Shown piece by piece: positions 46,840 through 59,984 of a stretch of 64,000 nucleotides of DNA. The stretch covers positions 18,620,931 to 18,684,930 of the forward strand of contig NC_086386.1 in assembly GCF_036588685.1 (NCBI RefSeq), read 5' to 3'. This DNA is from Mytilus trossulus. Its lineage: Eukaryota; Mollusca; Bivalvia; Mytilida; Mytilidae. Both the position numbers and the translations under genes were made by a program. The notes beneath the pieces were generated by a model. That model was not told where the DNA came from. It did not search any database and was given only the letters and a program-made list of their open reading frames with translations. Within the stretch, counting starts at the first letter, position 1; each line of letters begins with the position of its first letter.

Positions 46840-48430
46840 GATTTCATCAAATGAATATCAGGCACAAATCTTCCCGTTATGAGTTTAGTATTATACCATC
46901 ATACCATATGAGAAGAACATAGCCCATGTAATGCCAACAACTGGTTTTTTTTAAATAAATGAATTTAGTTCCGATGCAAAGACCCTATAAGTGAATCAAT
47001 ATTAACGCCAAAATATGCAATCTTTAATGACCTGACAACAATATGAACTATATCCCTTCTTAATAAGTCTATTTAAAGGTTTTGTTATTTTCTGAGGTGA
47101 ATACTTTCATTTTTTGTGCTTTATAAAGAATATTTCCATAAAATATTGAATGTGCAATGCCTGAACGTATAAGAAGTCTGCATGTTGGGCTATATTTTCG
47201 AATGAAGTCCTTATACCGATTATAAAAGCTGTTTTCAACTCTGCACATTGCCATGAGATTTTTCAAATTCACGTGGATAGTGTTTTTATTTGAATAAAAC
47301 AAAAAAAATACTTTCTGGTAGATGTCAATAAAAAAATGGATTTTTTTGAAACTTTAATTTAATGTTAAATTATCAAGTCATAAAATTAAAGATCAACGAA
47401 ACCTTTTGTCCTTTACTTTAATGCTTTTTGTATGTGATGAAACTTATATTCATGTATATATGCACATTTATTTTAAATGATTATAAAAAAAAAACATGTA
47501 AGTGCGCAGTCGATACAAAATAAGTTTTAAAAATTCAACATCATCTAGAGAAATCTGATAAATTCTATAACTTGTTTAAATTTTATGCACGTACCGCTTT
47601 TGTTTGACTACTATTTCTATTAAATAGATAAATAAATTATGTAAACTTTTATAAGTTAAAAGAACATTTATATTAGAACTATTTCCATTATTGTGTTGAA
47701 GACAACACGTTACGCATTTGAAATGAGGAGTTCTCTTTTAAGCGATTGTCATTGACGTTATCATCAGTGACATGTTTGGTCTCGTCTGATTTAAATATTT
47801 CTAAACACATGAATATTTATGAACGGAAGAGAGTGTTTGGTTTCAATTATATAGCAAATATTTGTCAGTGTAAATGACTACAACAGCAATCAAAGCAATA
47901 TACTTACGACAAATAATGGACTTACAACTTTTAATCAATTATAACTATTAATGATAAGTTTAATATTGTTTGTGTAAATATAAATAGCATTAATCCAAAG
48001 TTATAGTTTGACCTCCTTTAATAAAAATCAGACCGTGTTTCTGTCACTTTTGCAGGACATTTATGAATGAATAAAATTATGCTGTACATAATTTTGTTTA
48101 TAAATTTGATATACATTATAATCAGATAAATTATTTTAATCACCACAGCTTCTAAACTCTGAATTCTTTATTTTATTGGTCTTGATAAGCACTAGTCGTC
48201 AGGTGCCGATGGTTTACTTATATTTTCTATAATATAATTATTCTAAATAATGCAGTTTTAAAACACGTGTAAGTCGTGGAATAAACGTGCATCTTTTAGC
48301 TTAAAATGACACATTTGCTCAGAAAATAAGATAGAAGAAAAACATCTGATTTTGATAGTCCTGTGTACAAATAAATGCACAGAAAATTGTATTCTGTGTG
48401 TATTACATTATAACGGTGTGAAGTTTGTTT
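46840..48430. other. Unassigned intergenic DNA
   Basis: AT-rich, with no gene or clear element. Confidence 0.4.
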
Positions 48431-48439
48431 TCTCTTATT

Positions 48440-48715
48440 TTTTAGTGTAAATTCACATTGCGTGAGACGTGTCACGGTACTTGTCTATCCCAAATTCATG
48501 TATTTGGTTTTGATGTTATATATATCTTATATGTGTTATTCTCGTGGGATTTTGTCTATGTATGTTACATATTAGTGTTATGTCGTTGTTCTTCTCAAAT
48601 ATTTAATGCGTTTCCCTCGGTTTTAGTTTGTTACGCCGATTTTGTTTTTTGTCCATGGATTTATGAGTTTTGAACAGCCGCGGTATACTAATGTTGCCCT
48701 TATGTATGTAATGAA
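48440..48715 (-). repeat. Dispersed repeat (family D), inverted copy
   Basis: The plus strand reads GTTTCCCTCGGTTTTAGTTT and GTCCATGGATTTATGAGTTT, the complement of 45510-45780. Together they form an inverted pair 2.7 kb apart. Confidence 0.75.
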
Positions 48716-48829
48716 TAATATTTAAAACAAATGATAAGTTATTAAAATTGGTGACTTCAAAAGTTGTTTTCTTTCCCAAATCATTCACTCAAAACTTCAA
48801 ATCTTTTTTTAATGTTCCAGGCAAATATA

Positions 48830-48930
48830 TATAAGAAGATGTGGTATGGGTGTCAACGGGACAACTGTGCATCCACGTTACAATTTGTAAAAGTAAACAA
48901 TTAAAGGTCAAAGTACGGCCTTCAAGTCTT
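48830..48930 (+). repeat. SINE head (family A)
   Basis: ATATAAGAAGATGTGGTATG, CAACGGGACAACTGTGCATC and AGGTCAAAGTACGGCCTTCA match the head of the family; the rest is missing. Confidence 0.65.
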
Positions 48931-49984
48931 TATACCAGAAATAATAATCAATATATAAAAACTACATTATATACTTTGCTTACATTCTCGACCTTTGCTC
49001 CTTGGTGCATACCACATCTCCTAATGTGTATACCGTTAATACATTTTATTTGTTTCATCTAGATTTGCATATGTACTCATATCTTGGACTCCAGTTGATT
49101 TATAAATCTAAAGTAAATGTTATACTGCTGTTATATATTGATGTTGATATTTATAAATACTGATTTAGAATAATTGTGTTCTTTTATAATAATTGATCAA
49201 AGGTTCACGTAAGACCTTGCATGTAGTTGATAGCAACAATACATGTTGTTTAAAATATGTAAAGGAATTGTTTATAAACACCCTGCTTCCCTTCCTATGA
49301 TAACCGTATGGAATTTTACATGCAAAATATGTTATTGATTTTACTACATAATCATTGTGCATAACAACGTACAATGAAGTGAATTTTCTAATTAAGCCTT
49401 AAAAAATATATTTCATAAAGAATTCCGTAGCTGGAATTAACATTTCTTTCCAACTGAACTGATGTCTTGAAATTTCTATTGCAATTGTTCAGTGGTTAAG
49501 TGAATTAGCAATCGATATTGAAAACTTTCTTTAAGTTACCAATAATGTGTATGTAATTAAAAGTTTTTGTATCAATTAGAGGTTTTTAAGCAAAAAATGT
49601 AATCGCCAGTTCATTCAGTACCTGAAACTGACCAATTACATAGTTCAATCTATTAAAAACTTGTAAAACAACAAAACAAAAATAAATCAAAATCTTAATC
49701 AGTTTTGCTCTACTGATGTTTTATGTTTTTACACAGAAATTATGGTGTTGCATGATTGCCTACGAGACAACGATCAACTTAGTTCATTTAATATTTAACT
49801 TTTTCATCAAATTACCATAAAATAAGCGCTGTCAGCAATAAAACGTTGTATTATGCTTTTGTTTGTTAATAAAAATATGTCGACTCGGGTGATGTGGAAA
49901 TATTTCCAATGAGAAAACTATATATACACCGGAGACAACATGATGAAGATTTAAACAACTGTAGGTCACAAGAAGGTCTTCAGC

Positions 49985-50140
49985 AATAGCATAAACTTGA
50001 GAAAGGAAAAGGGGAATGTGTCAAAGCGACAACAACCAGACCGTAGAGCAGACCACAGCCAAAGGCCACCAATGGCCTTCAATGTAGCGAGAAACTCCCG
50101 CACCCGTAGGCGTCCTTTAGCTGGCCCCTTGAAAAAATGT
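49985..50140 (-). repeat. SINE-like repeat (family B), inverted
   Basis: GGGGAATGTGTCAAAGCGAC and TTCAATGTAGCGAGAAACTC are complements of 34437-34590. Confidence 0.65.
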
Positions 50141-50380
50141 ATACTAGTACAGTGATAATGGACGTCATAGCAAAATGGATAAACCGTTTTTATCCGTTTG
50201 AATGGTTTTACACAAGTAATTTTGGGGCCCTTTACAGATTGTTGTTTGGTGTGAGCCAATGCGCCGTGTTTTATAAAGGCCATACATTGACTTATAATGG
50301 TTTACTTTTGTAAATTGTTATTTGGATGGAGAGTTGTCTCATTGGCACTCACACTACATCTTCCTATATCTACGTTATAT
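50140..50380 (-). repeat. SINE (family A), inverted, fairly long copy
   Basis: The minus strand carries the GAAGATG head, the CCAATGAGACAACTCTCCAT segment, and then GGTTTTACACAAGTAATTTT-region sequence on the plus strand. It directly abuts a family B copy. Confidence 0.65.
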
Positions 50381-50384
50381 ATTT

Positions 50385-51155
50385 TATAAAATATAGGAAT
50401 CTATAAAGAACCCCACATGCTGGATAAAACGAAAAACAAAAGAAACCCGAAGAGCTTGAATCGTGCTGAAACAACAAATGCGACACACATCAAACAACGA
50501 CTTTCCCTGAATCACTGATTCCTGATTTTGGTGTGTAGTAAATGGGTTATTTTCCGTTTAGAGGGGTAAACAATCCTTCCTTGACTTTGGACAGCGATGT
50601 CAAAGATAAAAATGAAAGAAAAAAAAACGATAGATGCTAGTTGATAATGATTAATTTCTTTCAGATAGAATAAACACTGCTAAAATCTCATCATTGTAAG
50701 TGTGCAGGGTTTGTGTTGTCTTCAACTGTTTATTTGAGGACAACACACCAGATTGCAACTAGAGCATTATAATCCAAATTGTGTTTTATGTGTATAAGTA
50801 CAAATGAGATTAACACTATACACCAAACGTATTAATCTTGTAGAAAAACATATAAAAGAAGCAAAAAATACCTATGATGCAAAAATTGCTCAATTGAAAG
50901 AGTGACTTTTCGGATCATTTAGTAAAGTCTTAGATGTACATGCATTACATGTATTGAGTAATTTTGGTTGCAATACCAACAACTGTAAAAGCAGCGCAAT
51001 AAAATTATTCGTCCATTAGAATTGACTAAACATGCGAAACAGTTGAATTATTTACACAAAGTTATTATCAGAAATATATAGACTGTTCCGAGTGTGTGCC
51101 ATCAATTAAATGTTATCTGTATTCTACAGTACATACATCTTATCATCGTATTAAA
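50385..51155. other. Unassigned intergenic DNA
   Basis: No gene seen. Confidence 0.4.
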
Positions 51156-51159
51156 ACAA

Positions 51160-51320
51160 ACTCATCATAGATACAAGGATTTAAATTGTGTAGGCCAGAC
51201 ACGCGTTTAATCTACAAAAGTCTCAATAGTGAGACTCGAATCAAAAGTGTTAAATATTCCAAAAAAACACAAATTTGAAAAGCGCTAACGACCAAACATT
51301 GTGAAAGATTTTTTCAAATA
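51160..51320 (+). repeat. SINE-like dispersed repeat (family C)
   Basis: AACTCATCATAGATACAAGG and GGCCAGACACGCGTTTAATC match 24798-24935. Confidence 0.6.
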
Positions 51321-51468
51321 CAGATAAGGTATTCCGGAAAAGAAAACCCTTGACATTTAAAAAAATAAAAAGTTTTCGTGAAGTGATGACATCCTATTGT
51401 ATGTATCACACTGTTTTTTTGGTTTATCTGATTACAGTTGTGATATAAGAATTATATTCTTATCATAG

Positions 51469-51602
51469 ATTATACGTATTACTGCTGAGATTATACAGAT
51501 AGTACACTGAATGACAGAAGAATATTTTCTAATGATATATATATTATACGTACAACTGCTGAGATTACTGATGGTACACTGAATGACAGAAAAATATTTT
51601 AA
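51469..51602. repeat. Two-copy tandem duplication, period about 74 bp
   Basis: TTATACGTA, ACTGCTGAGATTA and GTACACTGAATGACAGAA each occur twice in the same order. Confidence 0.85.
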
Positions 51603-51609
51603 AAATTAG

Positions 51610-53225
51610 ATGTTGAAATCAAACAAACACAGCATGGAGGAATGTATTTTAAAATATTGTTTCCAATTAATCACCGTTAAATGGGTACAATTTGACATAA
51701 AGATTAGCAAGCAAGTACTACAGTATATAATTCTTTTTACAAAGTTAATCAATATTTGAAAAAAAAAATACCTTACTGGTCAGAAAGCATGTTGTAAGAA
51801 TTTGTTAGGGTTGAGTAAGTAAGAACCCAGTATACGAAGAAAGGGAAAAAAATGATATGTCCGTTTAACTACAAAAATAATCGTAAAGTCGAACTTAAAA
51901 TGTCTAGAAAAAAATGTGTCTTATAATATATAGATTAAACGATACAATATACCGTTAAATATACCACATCTTTTTTTAATAATCAAAGTCTTTGCAAATA
52001 GTTGTCTTTAAAAAAAAAAAAAAAAAAAAACGATGTCAAATTGTTCGATCCACAATTCTATACTTTTTTAAAACATAACCATAACTGTTCTGTAATGTAA
52101 GCATACTGTTAGTTTTTTCCGATACTGTCACGCTTTATAGAAGTTTATACTTCTAAAACACAATTCTATCATCTAAATGTTTAATTGATTTCTTCTATTC
52201 TTCTATGAGAAATCAGACTTGCATAGCTGTACTGGTATTTACAATGGTATCATTGTTTGTTGACAATGAGCCAATCCTATTGTGTTCCTGGCAACATTTG
52301 TCTGAACTATTGAATCTGAATCTAAATAATTCAAATTTTGCAACGAGCCATTAATTAAGTTATCGCTTATTAGGTTCGAATTTTTTTCATGATTGAACAA
52401 GATTTTTTTCTAACCTTCCTGTGTTTTAAATAGTCTCCATTCTAACGAATCTGTATAAAACATTAGATGATAACGATTTTATTATTTTGAATACAAATGC
52501 TGATTCATGATAAGGTTATAAACCACGGAACAATGTTCGGTACTGTCAAGATTGAGAAACAGTATATACATACATTTAAAACAAATTCAAATCGGGGTGA
52601 ATGCATATCACTCAAAATTCAATGACTCATTAGAAAACTATCATTTTATCTAAGTAATAGCGCCTTTATCTCTTCTCCTCGTACAGACAATTGCTGGGAG
52701 GTCTTCAGCAAACATATATACCTGACAACAGTAGTCTTTATAATTTATAGATGACTGCTAAATGTCATAGTATATAGCAAAACACTTTTAAAGGAAACAA
52801 TTAAATACTTACCATTAAAAGAGTTATATTATATACCTTTTGACTTTGCACCAGAAACAGTCTAGGACTTATACTTAGGAAATATAGTACGTTCTTGTGT
52901 CTACAAGTCATTTGTTTATGGACCCATCACCGAGTTTGACCTTTCGATGGCTTAAACCGTTTTGAAAAAAAGACGGATGTTGTTGCCAAGCTTTCCCTTC
53001 CTGATCATGGGGCCTGTTGTTACTCCCTAATTTAGACTGCAAAACTTTCAACAAAAATGTTAGGTCAAACATTTATTAATTTGAAACTGCAATGTATTCA
53101 GCGTATACTATTAACATTGCTAATTGCAAAAACAGACATTTACCGCCTTGTAAAAGATAGATATTGTTTTAAGTAAAAGACGACTTTCAATATATTTTTA
53201 TTTTGACCCTTTCTCTATTTTTTGT
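51610..53225. other. Unassigned intergenic DNA with a 21-bp A run
   Basis: A run of A lies at 52010-52030. No gene or element is seen. Confidence 0.45.
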
Positions 53226-53229
53226 GGAC

Positions 53230-54240
53230 TATTTGTCAAACTAATAAATCAAAAATAAACTGACAACGCCATGGCTAAAAATGAAAATGAAAAACAGAAA
53301 AACAATAGTGCACATAACACAACATAGAAAATTAAAGAACAAACAACACAAACCCCATCAAAACCAGTGGTTATCTCAGATGCTCTGAAATGATAAGAAG
53401 ATCCTGCTCCACATGTGGCACCCGTCGTGTTGCTTATGAGATAACAACTCCGGTAAATAGTCTAGTTTGGTAGGTCATATTTATGAAAAGGGAGGGGAGT
53501 GTAGTTACAACGTAAGAAACATATTCGATATCATTTGTGAAACGGTTATTCCATGTAACGGTCAACCAACTCGTAATGGCGTCCATAAAATTTACGAAGA
53601 GATGATTTCAACTTCACCATTTGGAACTCTTGATTTTATAGCTTCCTTGTGAGCAACAATCCTCTATCAAGAATATCATAGGGAAAGCAAGCACGTGAAT
53701 TTCGTAACAATTTGGAGAAATATAAACCGTATGGAGGTGCTGCTGGAATGTTGCTACTTAGAAATGAAAAGTTCACAATTGAAAAGCTGTAATCATCTCT
53801 TTTGTCGTAAAGTTTTGTTTTCAATCGACCCTCATTGTCAATTTCTAGCTGTAAGTCAAGATATGAGGCCGACTTAACTGTATCTGCTGTATCCTTTATC
53901 TCTATTTCAATGGAATAGATGCGTTCGACATAGTCAACAAATGTAGACTTATTTAGTGGAAGAACATCATAGCGGAAAGTAGAGTTAAAGGATATCGCTT
54001 CTTCCTAAGAAGTTACTGTATGAAGTCAGCCTCATAATTATAAAGAAACAAGTCGGTAAAAAGAGAGACACTATTCCTTCTCATTGGAATGCCGATAGTC
54101 TGTTGAAAAACACGTCCTCCAAACGTAACAAGTATGCTGTCAATCAAGAAATCAAGCATCTTGATAATATCAGTTTCGGAGACGGAGAAAACAAAACTCC
54201 AAACATAAAACTATTTAATTGTCTGAAGACAGCATAGAAA
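53230..54240 (-). mobile_element. Longest copy of the RT-type retroelement (probably Penelope-like)
   Basis: The minus strand reads a broken protein with TKLYDKRDDYSFSIVNFSFL, SNIPAAPPYG and LDRGLLLTRKL pieces. These are the same as in 931-1500 and 25085-25765, but here the copy extends farther upstream to about 54240. Stop codons and frameshifts mean it is inactive. The 3' end lies near 53230. Other relatives are 28680-29360 and 43830-44480. Class assignment is recollection. Confidence 0.65.
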
Positions 54241-54469
54241 ATAAGATATCATATTTTCAATCAGCATTATATTATGGTACATGTTCTCTGCTATTTTTCA
54301 TTGTGTCGTAATTATAAATATATAATTGCTATATATATAGTTGCATGTGAGTTTAATGATTGTTGCAAATAAGTCCACCCATTCATGTAATAAACTGCTT
54401 TTCAGGGAATAATTTTCTGTTATGTTTTGTTATTGTTGAAGGTTTGTGTGCATAATAGTGTAAGTCTTT

Positions 54470-54701
54470 AAAGGGGGTCTCATTAGGGGTTCTGATCCCG
54501 GATCCCGCTAATTGTTTTGTCAGATTCCCGTATCTAGCTTATCCTATGTACGTAAGCAATTCTCATTCTCATCTCAATTTCCCGTGTCCCGCTCGACTTC
54601 ATTTCCCGTTTTCAAGGCAAAATAATTTGTATTTCACGTGTCACGCTTACAAAAAATCTGCAATTCTGCGTCACGCTTAGACCCCAAATGAGACCACTTT
54701 T
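54470..54701. mobile_element. MITE with GTCTCATT inverted ends
   Basis: The left end AAAGGGGGTCTCATTAGGGG faces, inverted, AAAGTGGTCTCATTTGGGG at the right. The interior is rich in TCCCG and TCACGC motifs. No clear target duplication was found. Confidence 0.6.
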
Positions 54702-54709
54702 AATGTTAT

Positions 54710-55790
54710 TTTGTCCGCAATGAGTAGCAGAGCGTATTCTTTATATACATTATTGTTTGTTTCTTGGGTAATTTGATATTTTGCACTAGTAGCATATGTA
54801 GATTTCAATTATAAAGCAGTATTATGTACATTGTAGTATGGTACATTCAAAAAGTATAAATAAATGTAACATAACACTAATTTGTTAGTATTTGTCATTA
54901 ACAGTTGTGTGCACTTACCCCAACATAGATTTGTCGGGTGTGTAGAATACAGTCTGAGGCTTTTACATGTTTTATGTGCGATTTCTTTTAATCCTTTTTT
55001 TAAATCGGTCTCTTACGATTTTGTTTATAAATTATCATGCTATAAAATTGTAGCGTAAGTACATCTTTCCTACAAATATAAAAACCTCCAACTTATCTCG
55101 TTTCACTGCTGATGGGTATTTTCTCACTTTAGAGGTGAATTACTGGCTAAAATTGTAAGCATCTAAACATTATTAGTTGCAATACTGTCCTAAATAAACA
55201 GGGTTATTTAATAAGAAAGTACGTCAGTCCATCTCCATTCAATAGTGTAACAAAGGTGGAAAGTTATGCTACATTTGTCACAGAAATGCTCATGATACAA
55301 TCAGAAACTCATTTCAACTTATATTTTCCTTTCATAAATTTGAATAATTTAACACGTGCTTACGATATTTTCAAAGTTAACTTTTCAACACTTTAAATAT
55401 AGATGCTTTATAAAACTATACATAATACACATTGTCAAACTTTACCTCTTCCTCGATGGACATACGTATTGATTTTCATAAGTATTTAATACAAATGGAC
55501 TTCAAATGGGTTTATTGATGTAATTTATTTAATAACTGTTATGAAAGACAAAGAGAGAAATTGATATAACCTAAGTGGATACCCCGGACTTTTTTTTACA
55601 AACTCTTCATCATTTCAACGTTGCTAGCTATAAGAGTTCAGTTCGATACGATCAACCAATCAAAGACTTATCTGAGATAGTTTTAAAGTTTTTACTGTTG
55701 CAGCTTTGATTAAAATTAATCAAATTAAGTTACATGTACTACACAAAAGTCAAAATGATAAAAGACGATCAATAATCAGTCAAAATAACC
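54710..55790. other. Unassigned intergenic DNA
   Basis: It could contain the promoter of the putative exon at 55801; no motif stands out. Confidence 0.4.
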
Positions 55791-55800
55791 GAAGAACAAA

Positions 55801-55840
55801 ATGTATTTTGTTGGAATTGCATTGTTTTTGTCACAAATAG
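55801..55840 (+). CDS. Possible first exon of a second secreted or membrane protein gene
   Basis: ATG opens MYFVGIALFLSQI, a signal-peptide-like run, then a consensus donor GTAAGT after 40 nt, leaving phase 1. The CUB gene's first exon also ends in phase 1 after a short hydrophobic start. No following exon was recognised before the window end, so the gene may continue past 64000 or this may be chance. Confidence 0.28.
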
Positions 55841-57130
55841 GTAAGTAAATTGAATATGAAAATATATATACTTGTAAAAAACCAAAGTTATGATATGACA
55901 TGATACGTTATCTAGATTTATCATTGTGTTTGTACCTACTCGTCGTTTAGTATCTTATATAATATGTACTAAGTTATTTTAAAACACCAATTTTATAACT
56001 CCATTGCACAAATATTTCATCAATTTTAGAAAAATCTTCCAAAGCAATTATAAACTATTAGATCAAGACGTTATGGTTTTTTTGTATTTATGTTTATCCT
56101 TTGTTTTTGCCATGTACCAATAGGAAAAGCCAAACCATTTTCAAATGATATTAACAGCTCGTTCCTGTTTTGTGCTATTAGATTGCTGTCACAAGTAAGG
56201 TGCATATTGTGCGCTCAATACGTGTTTATCTTCTTGTATCTATTAACCGCGCAGTATCCAATTGTTCCAGTTTCAAGTCGGAAGTACGATGTTCAGTGAT
56301 TAGTTTTCGTGGGGCTGTCATATGTGTTTGTTTTTCATTTTTCTTATTTTCAATCATAAATAAATAATTTCTTATTTTAAATCAAGTCATGGGTTTCTTG
56401 TTTGATTATTTCAAATATTGCATTTTGGCATATCAAACGTAAAATATATTCTACAACTTTCTGCATAAGGAAATGCCTGTACCAAGTCTAGAATGTGATA
56501 GTTGATTTCCATTCGTTTGATGTGTTTGCGCTTTTGATTTTGTCATTTGTTAAAGGTCTGTCTGTCTGTCTGTTTTTTCTTTTTTCTTTTTAACTTACTT
56601 TTACAACTGACTATACTGCACGGGTTTCGCTATTCATAGAAGGCCGTAAGACGAAATATAGTTGCTTACATTAAATCCAAATCATTTTAGCAGTGTTGGT
56701 AAATAGAATTGTCTTAATATTGGCAATCATACCATGCATTTCTCCCTTTTTACTTATAATACAGCTAATACCTGTAAAAGTAAGATAAAAGTCCATAAAA
56801 AAGTTTTAATCTAACGTTATCAATCATTGGAGGAACGACGAAAAATAACTGTCATTTTCTTTACTTGGTAATGGCATTTTTCGAAGATAATGATGATTTC
56901 AATCTTTTTTTATAGCTAGCTAAACTTCCTATTTGAATGACATTTAAATAGAATATATTCCCGTAATGTATACAAACTTTTTTTTCCTTAAAAAAATATT
57001 AAACTCCTTTAAACACTTTGACCAATCGAAATACATATTATGTTCACATCGGTAGTCGCTTATATCAACAGACATATTGTCTGAGATAAAAAGAAAAATA
57101 ATATTGTCCTATTACTATAACGTTGTAAAT
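55841..57130. other. Unassigned DNA
   Basis: It would be intron if the exon at 55801 is real. It has a (TCTG)n stretch near 56557. Confidence 0.4.
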
Positions 57131-57134
57131 ATGT

Positions 57135-57225
57135 CAATGTTTCGGCTGTTGTCTGCTCTATAGTCGGGCTGTTGTCGCTTTGACACATTCACCATTTTCT
57201 CTCGCAATTTTAAATGATGTCGGAA
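57135..57225 (+). repeat. SINE-like fragment (family B tail)
   Basis: CTGCTCTATAGTCGGGCTGT and TGTCGCTTTGACACATTCAC match family B tails. Confidence 0.55.
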
Positions 57226-57639
57226 CCTTCTATGATTTACAATGCTCTATGCTGACTAACAGTTGTTTACGTCTACGTGAGTTTAGTCTAATGGATAGTT
57301 GTATCGTTGGTTACAATTCCACATCGCCCAACTTTATTATGCGAGTACACTGTTTGTGATTTTCTGTATATTGTGTGTGTCCACTGATCTAAAATAAGAG
57401 AGAAAGATTATAAGATCAGTCTCAATCTTTTTATTTTGTATTGTATATGCTCAATTATTTGTCTATGAGGCTTTACATGTTATTCTTTGAAGATAAGTGA
57501 TGTTGGGTTGCTGGTTCATTGAAATTTACCGTAACTATATCTACTGACAAACAATTAAATGATTATTTTATCATTTTAAATGAGCACAAGTTCATAAAAG
57601 ACAACGATGTTCTACATATATAACTTAAACAAGTGTACT

Positions 57640-57965
57640 CTGTAAAAATCGTGCATAGAAATTAAAAACTTGTGTTACGTGTTTAGATCTAAACGTGTTA
57701 AGAATTGTGTTTAATTTCTAAACACATTCTTAGTAAGCACATAATATCTAAACATGACTTGAATTTAAACACATTAAAAAATGAAAGTGTACAGAAATTA
57801 AACACATATTTCTAAGCTTAATAACAGGATTATAAACACAATCCTAAACACATTGTAGTGAGACACGTTTAGACCTAAACATGTAATAAAAGTCGAAAAA
57901 AGATGTGCTTACAAATGTAGTTAGGATCTAAACATTTATTTTCAAAGATGTGTTATTATCTGCAT
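57640..57965. repeat. Cluster of imperfect palindromes built on CTAAACACAT/GTGTTTAG
   Basis: The block repeats GTGTTTAG/CTAAACAC-type strings about ten times in both orientations, including the perfect palindrome GTTTAGATCTAAAC near 57681. It may be a foldback element remnant; no clear termini. Confidence 0.55.
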
Positions 57966-57969
57966 TATT

Positions 57970-59150
57970 CTCCGCATTTGCAAACTGTTTGACATGTAAA
58001 AGTGTTCATCATATTATAATGTTAACTGGTTCGTTTATATATTGATGTATATGGACAAACTGCTTAATAGTACTATATTACTTGTCAGGCAATCATAGCA
58101 GAAAATGAAAAGTGTACAACCTACAGTTATTTCTAAAACTGTGATCAAAGTGAACTTCTCGTAACACATTAACTTAAGGTATACAAGTTACTATGAATCT
58201 GGTTCGGGGATTCGTGATGTTGGATTTAACACAGCGCTAAATAATGATACTTACATTCATCACAGTATAATTATCCTATCAACCCTATAACATTGTTAAC
58301 CTGCCCACAAAAGACCATCCAATAAAAATATTAAAGTATTACAAATGTAACAATAATGTTAGAAAGAGGCTGAAAAACATTATCTTATAACTTGTCATTA
58401 ATGTTACATTAATGTTGAATAGAGAGTGCTTTTCAAACTGAATGTTTTCATTTTTGTGAAGAGATAAACAGTTCACTTTTATAGGACGTCAATATTTAAA
58501 ATATAGAGATTAATATACACTTTTGATAAGAAGTTTGACTAAGTACTATAATACAGTGTAGTCATGTACTGTGCATGTTCAATAAGGTTCATTTGTTCCC
58601 CTCAAATTTCGTTAAACAGTCCATTTTGAGAAATAACCGCGGGAAAAACATATGACAATCCAAAATGTCCATAAAAATATTAATCTGATCCTATTGCCTA
58701 TTATATTGCGTGAACATTTTACATTATGTTATTCAGTTTTGTTGTATACATTCTAGTGAAGGCGACTTACTGTTAATCTAATAGACTTTAATTTTGAATA
58801 CTAATAGTAACTTAACAAGTAATTATATAATCAGCATCGAATCTGTAACAATTATTGTGAGATATGATAAATCTTAAAAAGAATATTTTCTGATCATCTC
58901 ACCTTTTATATGAAATAGAAAATAAATTAGAAACATTCTAACATTTTTAAACAGATAAGTCTACAGACGTTATATGCAACCTAATTCAAGTAATATGGCT
59001 GTCTTATTAAACACTCAAAAATGACATGCCTCTCGCATATACAAATATTGTCCATTCAATTTGAATTTATCAGGAAACCTCCTGAAACCAGTGAAGAATG
59101 TTGTAATTTGAACTTGATATCATGAAACGCCATGAAAATAGTTAAGAGTG
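57970..59150. other. Unassigned DNA
   Basis: No gene or element seen. Confidence 0.4.
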
Positions 59151-59158
59151 ATATCTCT

Positions 59159-59500
59159 TTACGGTTTGTTTTTCTTTAGCGGCAGTTCTTTTAACAGTTT
59201 TAGGTACCTCATGAATTTCCTGTGGTCGAAAGCAGATGCTATTCCTGCTTTCAAAATAATGTGCCATCTTTTATGTGTCTTGCTTAGATAAGTGATCATC
59301 ATGTTCTTAGCTACAGGTTTTTGTACTATTTGTACTGGTTTAATCCAAAGATATTGCACGCTTTTCTATTTGGGTCTTGTGTTTTCAGTCTATTTGGATC
59401 TGTAGCCGTTCGTTTGTAAATCAGTTTTTCTCTAGAAGTTGGGTTCTGATGGTTGGTGTAGTCCAGCAATGTTTTGGTTATGTTTTTTTTTATCAGTTTT
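59159..59500 (-). pseudogene. Unrecognised basic protein fragment
   Basis: The minus strand reads a Lys-rich frame (MMITYLSKTHKRWHIILKAG, then KFMRYLKLLKELP). Upstream, a shifted frame is also free of stops and reads EKLIYKRTATDPNRLKTQDP. Two adjoining open stretches of similar make-up suggest a decayed coding fragment with a frameshift near 59350. I do not recognise the protein; it may also be part of an unknown repeat. Confidence 0.25.
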
Positions 59501-59639
59501 ATATCTTATATACATGTACCAATATTATTATAATCGGAATACCTTCATAATCATTTGTTGGTATGATTATTTTCTTCTCATTTATTTATGAGAGTATGAT
59601 ACTTACCCCCTAAAGGGAGGAATTGTGATTGATTTTCAT

Positions 59640-59950
59640 ATGATGAAAACACAATATTTCAGTCATTTTAATTTAGATCTGGAGCTGGCATGTCAGTAAA
59701 TGCTAGTTATCTTTTGTTAATGTATGGTTCATTGTCATTTGTTTAGTTCCTTGTCTTCCCTATTCTGACATCGGACTCGGACTTTTCAAATGAATTCAAC
59801 TGTGCGAATTGCTGTATGTTTGTTTTTTTCTACATTGGCAAGAGGTATATGGGAAGAAGGGCGGTTGAGGCCTCACAAAACATGCTCAACTTCGCTGCAT
59901 TTTTGCGCCTGACCCAAGTCAGGAGCCTCTGGCATTTGTTGCTCTTGTGT
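59640..59950 (-). repeat. SINE-like repeat (family A, distal part)
   Basis: CTGGAGCTGGCATGTCAGTA, GACATCGGACTCGGACTTTT and the GACCCAAGTCAGG string are the inverted relatives of 46540-46830. Confidence 0.6.
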
Positions 59951-59984
59951 GATTTTTAAATTTCATATCATTTTAATGTTTAAA

